Below the pieces are notes generated by a model that saw only the letters and a program-made list of their open reading frames with translations, did not search any database and was not told where the DNA came from. Shown in pieces: positions 60,064 through 64,000 of a stretch of 64,000 nucleotides of DNA. Source of the DNA: Symbiodinium natans (taxonomy: Eukaryota; Sar; Dinophyceae; Suessiales; Symbiodiniaceae). Within the stretch, counting starts at the first letter, position 1, and each line of letters starts with the position of its first letter. Where the stretch lies: the NCBI GenBank assembly GCA_905221605.1, contig CAJNDS010002183.1:35001-99000 (forward strand), given 5' to 3'. The position numbers were made by a program, and so were the translations under genes.

Positions 60064-60705
60064 AAGGGTGGAACCCGCGTGCCAGCGTCAGTCTGGCCCC
60101 AAAGAGAATAACCCTAAACCCTCGGTTTTAAAGTTAAAACCACGCATCCTTCCCCCGTAAGGGGCCTTCCCCGTAAGGGGCCTTCCCCGTAAGGGGCCTT
60201 CCCGTAAGGGGCCTTCCCCGTAAGGGGCCTTCCCCGTAAGGGGCCTTCCCCGTAAGGGGCCTTCCCCGTAAGGGGCCTTCCCCGTAAGGGGCCTTCCCCG
60301 TAAGGGGCCTTCCCCGTAAGGGGCCTTCCCCGTAAGGGGCCTTCCCCGTAAGGGGCCTTCCCCGTAAGGGGCCTTCCGCGTAAGGGGCCTTCCCCGTAAG
60401 GGGCCTTCCCCCGTAAGGGGCCTTCCCCCGTAAGGGGCCTTCCCCGTAAGGGGCCTTCCCCGTAAGGGGCCTTCCCCGTAAGGGGCCTTCCCCCGTAAGG
60501 GGCCTTCCCCGTAAGGGGCCTTCCCCGTAAGGGGCCTTCCCCGTAAGGGGCCTTCCCCGTAAGGGGCCTTCCCCGTAAGGGGCCTTCCCCGTAAGGGGCC
60601 TTCCCCGTAAGGGGCCTTCCCCGTAAGGGGCCTTCCCCGTAAGGGGCCTTCCCCGTAAGGGGCCTTCCCCGTAAGGGGCCTTCCCCGTAAGGGGCCTCCC
60701 CGTAA

Positions 60706-60868
60706 GGCCCGAAATCTGGAAAACTAGGGTGTCATTTCCGCTATATGACTTCTTTATAAAAAATCGCATTTTTACTACGGGTCCGCCAAATCCTGGGGCA
60801 GGGCCTTTAGAGTGACCCCCGCCAGAGCACCCCCACCAGAGCACCCCCGCCACAGCATCCCGCCACCG
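60706..60868. repeat. Satellite spacer, type 1, first copy
   Basis: GGCCCGAAATCTGGAAAACT opens a conserved ~55-bp core (to TATATGACTTCTTTA), followed by ATCGCATTTTTACTACGGGT and three degenerate CCAGAGCACCCCC units. Repeated at 62,029-62,192 almost unchanged. Confidence 0.85.
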
Positions 60869-62848
60869 TAAAGGGGCCTTCCCCGTAAGGGGCCTTCCCC
60901 GTAAGGGGCCTTCCCGGTAAGGGGCGTTCCCCGTAAGGGGCGTTCCCCGTAAGGGGCGTTCCCCGTAAGGGGCCTTCCCCGTAAGGGACCTTCCCCGTAA
61001 GGGGCCTTCCCCGTAAGGGACCTTCCCCGTAAGGGGCCTTCCCCGTAAGGGGCCTTCCCCGTAAGGGGCCTTCCCCGGAAGGGGCCTTCCCCGTAAGGGG
61101 CCTTCCCCGTAAGGGGCCTTCCCCGTAAGGGGCCTTCCCCGCAAGGGGCCTTCCCCGTAATAGGCCTTCCCCGTAAGGGGCCTTCCCCATAAGGGGCCTT
61201 CCCCGTAAGGGGCCTTCCCCGTGAGGGGCCTTCTCTGTAAGGGGCCTTCCCCGCAAGGGGCCTTCCCCGTAAGGGGCCTTCCCCATAAGGGGCCTTCCCC
61301 GAGGGGCCTTCTAAGGGGCCTTCCCCGTAAGGGGCCTTCCCCGTAAGGGGCCTTCCCCGTAAGGGGCCTTCCCCGTAAGGGGCCTTCCCCGTAAGGGGCC
61401 TTCCCCGTAGGGGCCTTCCCCGTAAGGGGCCTCCCCCGTAAGGGGCCTCCGTAAGGGGCCTTCCCCGTAAGGGGCCTTCCCCGTAAGGGGCCTTCCCCGT
61501 AAGGGGCCTTCCCCGTAAGGGGCCTTCCCCGTAAGGGGCCTTCCCCGTAAGGGGCCTTCCCCGTAAGGGGCCTTCCCCGTAAGGGGCCTGCCCCGTAAGG
61601 GGCCTTCCCCGTAAGGGGCCTTCCCCGTAAGGGGCCTTCCCCGCAAGGGGCCTTCCCCGCAAGGGGCCTTCCCCGTAAGGGGCCTTCCCCGTAAGGGGCC
61701 TTCCCCGTAAGGGGCCTTCCCCGTAAGGGGCCTTCCCCGTAAGGGGCCTTCCCCGTAAGGGGCCTTCCCCGTAAGGGGCCTTCCCCGTAAGGGGCCTTCC
61801 CCGTAAGGGGCCTTCCCCGTAAGGGGCCTTCCCCGTAAGGGGCCTTCCCCGTAAGGGGCCTTCCCGGTAAGGGGCCTTCCCCGTAAGGGGCCTTCCCCGT
61901 AAGGGGCCTTCCCCGTAAGGGGCCTTCCCCGTAAGGGGCCTTCCCCGTAAGGGGCCTTCCCCGTAAGGGGCCTTCCCCGCAAGGGGCCTTCCCCGTAAGG
62001 GGCCTTCCCCGTAAGGGGCCTCCCCGTAAGGCCCGAAATCTGGAAAACTAGGGTGTCATTTCCGCTATATGACTTCTTTACTAAAAAATCGCATTTTTAC
62101 TACGGGTCCCGCCAAATCCTGGGGCAGGGGCCTTTAGAGTGACCCCCGCCAGAGCACCCCCACCAGAGCACCCCCGCCACAGCATCCCGCCACCGTAAGG
62201 GCCTTCCCCGTAAGGGGCCTTCCCCGTAAGGGGCCTTCCCCGTAAGGGGCCTTCCCCGTAAGGGGCCTTCCCGGTAAGGGGCGTTCCCCGTAAGGGGCGT
62301 TCCCCGTAAGGGGCGTTCCCCGTAAGGGGCCTTCCCCGTAAGGGACCTTCCCCGTAAGGGGCCTTCCCCGTAAGGGACCTTCCCCGTAAGGGGCCTTCCC
62401 CGTAAGGGGCCTTCCCCGTAAGGGGCCTTCCCCGGAAGGGGCCTTCCCCGTAAGGGGCCTTCCCCGTAAGGGGCCTTCCCCGTAAGGGGCCTTCCCCCGT
62501 AAGGGGCCTTCCCCATACTAGGCCTTCCCCATAAGGGGCCTTCCCCGTAAGGGGCCTTCCCCGTAAGGGGCCTTCTCTGTAAGGGGCCTTCCCCGTAAGG
62601 GGCCTTCCCGTAAGGGGCCTTCCCCATAAGGGGCCTTCCCCGTAAGGGGCCTTCCCCGTAAGGGGCCTTCCCCGTAAAGGGCCTTCCCCGTAAGGGGCCT
62701 TCCCCGTAAGGGGCCTTCCCCGTAAGGGGCCTTCCCCGCAAGGGGCCTTCCCCGCAAGGGGCCTTCCCCGTAAGGGGCCTTCCCCGTAAGGGGCCTTCCC
62801 CGTAAGGGGCCTTCCCCGTAAGGGGCCTTCGACGTAAGGGGCCTCCCG

Positions 62849-62989
62849 TAAGGCCCGAAATCTGGAAAACTAGGGTGTCATTTCCGCTATATGACTTCTT
62901 TACTAAATCACCTGAAAATCGAGCACTTTGGGGCCGATCCTGGGGTACCCCTCATTTGGGCCTTGTTTGGGGGCCTTCCTGGCAAGCGG
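62849..62989. repeat. Satellite spacer, type 2, first copy
   Basis: Same core as type 1, then a different second half (AATCGAGCACTTTGGGGCCG, CCTCATTTGGGCCTTGTTTG). Repeated at 63,385-63,524. A shared core with two different second halves implies recombination between repeat types. Confidence 0.85.
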
Positions 62990-63600
62990 CCTTCCCCCAT
63001 AAGGGGCCCGCAAGGGGCCTTCCTCGTAAGGGGCCTTAAGGGGCGTAAGGGGCCTTCCCCGTAAGGGGCCTTCCCCATAAAAAGTCTTCTCCGTAAAGGG
63101 GCCTTCCCCGTAAGGGGCCTTCCCCGTAAGGGGCCTTCCCCGTAAGAAACCTTCCCCGTAGGGGGGCCTTCCCCGTAAGGGGCCTTCCCCGTAAAGGGGC
63201 TTTCCCCCTAAGGGGCCTTCCCCGTAAGGGGCCTTCGCCGTAAGGGGGCCTTCCTCGTAAGGGGGCCTCCCCTTACCCCGTAAGGGGCCTTCCCCGTAAG
63301 GGGGCCTTCCCCGTAAGGGGGCCTTCCCCGTAAGGGGGCCTTCCCCGTAAGGGGGCCTTCCCCGTAAGGGGCCCCGTCCCCCGTAAGGCCCGAAATCTGG
63401 AAAACTAAGGTGTCATTTCCGCTATATGATTTCTTTATTAAATCACTTGAGAATCGAGCACTTTGGGGCCGATCCTGGGGTACCCCTCATTTGGGCCTTG
63501 TTTGGGGGCCTTCCTGGCAGGCGCTTCCCCGTAAGGGGCCTTCCCCGTAGGGGGCCTTCCCCGTAAGGGGCCTTCCCCTTACGGGGAAGGTGGCCTTTTT

Positions 63601-64000
63601 GGGCTCCTCCCGGACCATTTCTGGGCCTTTTTTGGGCTAGGAAGCCTCCTTCGGCCAGGCCTCCCAAACTTCATGAGGTCCCAGGACAGTCGCAGGACCA
63701 AAAACCAAAGGGAGCCCAAGGCATAGACTTATGGGTCTTGTAAGCCCGGTATAAACATCATAATTTGGAAACACCGGGAAAAAAAAACGTAAACCCGCCA
63801 AGCAAACCTATGGATCTTGGGGGGACAGAGAGGCCTTCGCGGGGGGTACCCCAGGATTTGGTCAAAGGCGGCCCGTAGCCCCCCCTCCCACTACTGTACT
63901 TACACACGATATTATAAAACCCTAAACCCGCCCAAGGTTGAGATGTGGGTGGGTGGGTTGGGAGAGCGCGTTGGACCTAGGCGCACACCACAACACACGC
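63601..64000. other. Unique right flank, no gene seen
   Basis: After the satellite come 400 bp of mixed sequence (TGGGCTCCTCCCGGACCATT, then CAAAAACCAAAGGGAGCCCA) with one degenerate CCCTAAACCC at 63,920. No exon with convincing signals. Confidence 0.5.

Larger units (their letters stand above)
60147..63600. repeat. 16-bp satellite GTAAGGGGCCTTCCCC in higher-order blocks
   Basis: About 180 copies of a 16-bp unit in four main blocks (60,147-60,705; 60,869-62,028; 62,193-62,848; 62,990-63,384) plus a short last block to 63,600 that ends in an inverted turn (GGGGCCTTCCCCTTACGGGG). Single-base variants (GGGGCGTT, GGGACCTT, CATAAGG) recur in the same order in blocks 2 and 3, showing block duplication. 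The unit contains no stop on the minus strand in any frame, so 200-340-codon frames of the peptide RGRPLTGKAPYGEGPL result. I treat them as non-coding until transcripts show otherwise. Confidence 0.9.

Noticed and set aside
60134-62757. Long minus-strand reading frames (up to 336 codons) of RGRPLTGKAPYGEGPL repeats as genes
   Set aside because: They follow automatically from a stop-free 16-bp satellite that is open in all three minus frames. There is no unique coding sequence and no start context, so they are described as satellite with a note of what would change this.
60147-63600. CRISPR array
   Set aside because: Units are head-to-tail 16-mers without unique spacers, in a eukaryotic context. 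The few interludes are themselves repeated.

Overview
The window reads as nuclear DNA of a protist alveolate, most likely a dinoflagellate. This is an inference from style, not from a recognised gene. Everywhere from position 60 to about 60,120 it carries tracts of the plant/alveolate telomere heptamer (CCCTAAA on + or TTTAGGG on +) far from any chromosome end. Between them sit short GC-rich open blocks (about 20-260 nt) bounded by AG| on the left and |GT (once GC) on the right. Nearly all of these blocks read on the + strand, as in dinoflagellate one-way gene arrays. A chromerid would be the main alternative. There are no bacterial operons, ribosome-binding sites or tRNA/rRNA genes that I can see.

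Layout. 1-60,120: an exon/intron landscape in which I find about 90 candidate exons. The best-supported multi-exon models are 28,534-30,982, 31,151-33,357, 11,151-11,683, 9,792-10,637, 14,026-15,437 and 46,204-46,787. The clearest single exons are 55,311-55,564, 46,204-46,460, 56,587-56,672 and 50,631-50,720, plus one intronless gene for a small two-TM protein at 57,589-58,242. 40,830-42,400 is dominated by CTCTT polypyrimidine satellites. 60,130-63,600 is a 16-bp satellite with an irregular higher-order structure. At least five families of short hairpin, MITE-like elements (called A-E here) and two other duplicated segments are scattered through the gene region.

How the parts fit. The telomere-like tracts lie in the introns and flanks. 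Many introns begin inside or next to a TTTAGGG tract (donor G|GTTTAG) and many exons are preceded by a CCCTAAA tract. Because 7 is not a multiple of 3, any frame entering a perfect tract stops within 21 nt. Proteins running into CCCTAAA end in a suffix of LNPKP, and those running into TTTAGGG end in a suffix of LGFRV. Several models appear to use this as their natural stop.

Limits. All exon boundaries were read by eye. Where I say the phase agrees, the codon split at the end of one exon is completed in frame by the next. One such match has about a one-in-three chance of being accidental, and GC-rich blocks are often open in more than one frame, so only chains of several exons carry weight. 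No transcript or homology evidence was available and I recognised no named gene, so all gene symbols are empty.
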